In this document: piece after piece, positions 42,170-42,831 of the stretch | Layout of the letters: each line of letters opens with the position of its first letter | How positions within the stretch are numbered: position 1 is the stretch's first letter | DNA from: SLNP01 sp964446435 | GTDB taxonomy: Bacteria; Bacteroidota; Bacteroidia; Bacteroidales; VadinHA17 | Assembly (NCBI GenBank): GCA_964446435.1 | Contig: CAYUOS010000005.1 | Coordinates: forward strand, 1-42,831 | Reading direction: 5' to 3' | DNA length: 42,831 nt | Notes under the pieces: model-generated | Database searches by the model: none | What the model was told of the DNA's origin: nothing | What the model saw: only the letters and a program-made list of their open reading frames with translations | Program-made: the position numbers and the translations under genes

Positions 42170-42831
42170 TCAGGGTCTGAAACCTATTATCAGAACATCA
42201 TCAATCTGCTGGTTTGAACCTTTCCATGTGCTGAAGTTTTCTTCAAGTATCTCCCGCTGTACCTCCATAGAGTATTCATGAATGTTCACAAGAAGGTAAC
42301 GTACCCTGCGGTTCATGAATTTCTTGTTTTCTGTACCTCCAAACTGGTCTGAATAGCCATCACTCAGAAGGTAAAATGTGTCTCCATTCTCCATCTGAAT
42401 AACATGGTTGGTATAACAGTTTTCTGCCAGGCAGGTACCTATGAATTGCTTGTCTCCCCTGGTCTCTGTCAGCTTACCATCTCTTATCAGGTAAAGCGGA
42501 AGAAATGCTCCCGCAAAGCTCAGTTCCCTCTTCTTCCTGTCAATACAGCACACTGCAATGTCCATCCCGTCCTTTATCCCGTGAGAATAGCCATCCTCCC
42601 TGTGAATTATTGAAACCACCTCACAGTTAAGCTTATGGAGAATCTCTGAAGGTTCTGAAAAACTGCCACCCTGTATTACCCTGTCTATTGTCTGCAGGCC
42701 GATCATCGACATAAGTGCACCCGGCACACCATGACCGGTGCAATCAGCGAGCACCACCCATGTCTTTCCATCTATTTCACGTATGTAGTAGAAATCACCA
42801 CTCACAATGTCACGGGGCATGAAAAGGATAA
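42170..42831 (-). CDS. SpoIIE-type PP2C serine phosphatase, N-terminus beyond window
   Basis: C-terminal catalytic domain of a PPM-family phosphatase; the frame is open to the window edge, with I-L-F before PRDIVSGDFYYI, so upstream sensor or GAF/TPR parts are missing. Metal-binding motifs are visible: DIVSGDFY, the Asp in LADCTGHGVPGALMSM, GMDIAVCC, YLLSDGYSDQFGG, and the final QQIDDVLIIGF. All metal acids are present, so it should be active. Such enzymes often end partner-switching pathways controlling sigma factors or motility, but no anti-sigma antagonist is visible here. Confidence 0.85.
   Translation of the reverse strand, partial: ILFMPRDIVSGDFYYIREIDGKTWVVLADCTGHGVPGALMSMIGLQTIDRVIQGGSFSEPSEILHKLNCEVVSIIHREDGYSHGIKDGMDIAVCCIDRKKRELSFAGAFLPLYLIRDGKLTETRGDKQFIGTCLAENCYTNHVIQMENGDTFYLLSDGYSDQFGGTENKKFMNRRVRYLLVNIHEYSMEVQREILEENFSTWKGSNQQIDDVLIIGFRP

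Overview
This window reads as a chromosomal segment from a Bacteroidetes/Bacteroidota bacterium, most likely Bacteroidales or Marinilabiliales. It carries gldE and gldD, two predicted secreted proteins with type IX secretion (T9SS) C-terminal sorting domains, a lysine/arginine-rich AURKAIP1/COX24-like mini-protein typical of the phylum, an archaeal-type GGGP synthase, and TAnnTTTG-type -7 promoter boxes (one gene has a full TTTG-N19-TAnnTTTG match). Start codons are mostly not preceded by Shine-Dalgarno sequences. A run of ten Ns shows that this is a scaffolded draft or a metagenome bin. No tRNA, rRNA, CRISPR array, insertion sequence or phage gene was recognised; the content is mostly core and housekeeping.

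Layout. 1-3007: start of a CBS-domain gene (edge), pdxJ, an alpha/beta hydrolase, then a PolB-like 3'-5' exonuclease and udk on the minus strand. 3074-8205: plus-strand run manA, a YwqK-like lipoprotein, engB, prs, rplY(ctc), pth and an S4-domain RNA-binding protein. 8363-8459: telomere-like heptamer array. 8467-12680: tight four-gene cassette of BASS transporter, acyltransferase, SDR and double-VOC protein. 12694-15308: M19 dipeptidase, a small T9SS cargo protein and a LysE exporter, all minus. 15434-19124: lnt, a GIN-domain lipoprotein and two small putative outer-membrane proteins. 19101-23206: DsbD, RNase G, a 30-residue basic protein and HU (minus). 23514-27344: ssb-gldE-gldD-PPTase-GGGP synthase operon. 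27403-33041: TPR protein, a predicted catalytically dead PafA-like phosphatase homologue, an M14 carboxypeptidase with T9SS tail, and ychF (minus). 33197-34740: ECF sigma factor, membrane protein and Spy-like periplasmic protein. 34742-40677: hutH overlapping hisS, PPK2, DUF4870 and two unfamiliar secreted proteins (minus). 40818-42831: a degenerate hybrid histidine kinase convergent with a SpoIIE-type PP2C phosphatase that runs off the end.

How the genes fit together. The housekeeping block covers nucleotide and cofactor supply (prs, udk, pdxJ), ribosome assembly and rescue (engB, rplY, pth, S4 protein, RNase G) and lipoprotein maturation (lnt). The envelope theme is strong: gldE/gldD, T9SS-tagged proteins, lipoproteins, DsbD and barrel-like proteins. 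The points most worth a second look are the heptamer array in front of the BASS-acyltransferase-SDR-VOC cassette, the secreted PafA homologue that has lost its nucleophile and second zinc site, the gld operon carrying PPTase and GGGP synthase, and the hybrid kinase with degenerate H and ATP boxes beside a PP2C phosphatase.
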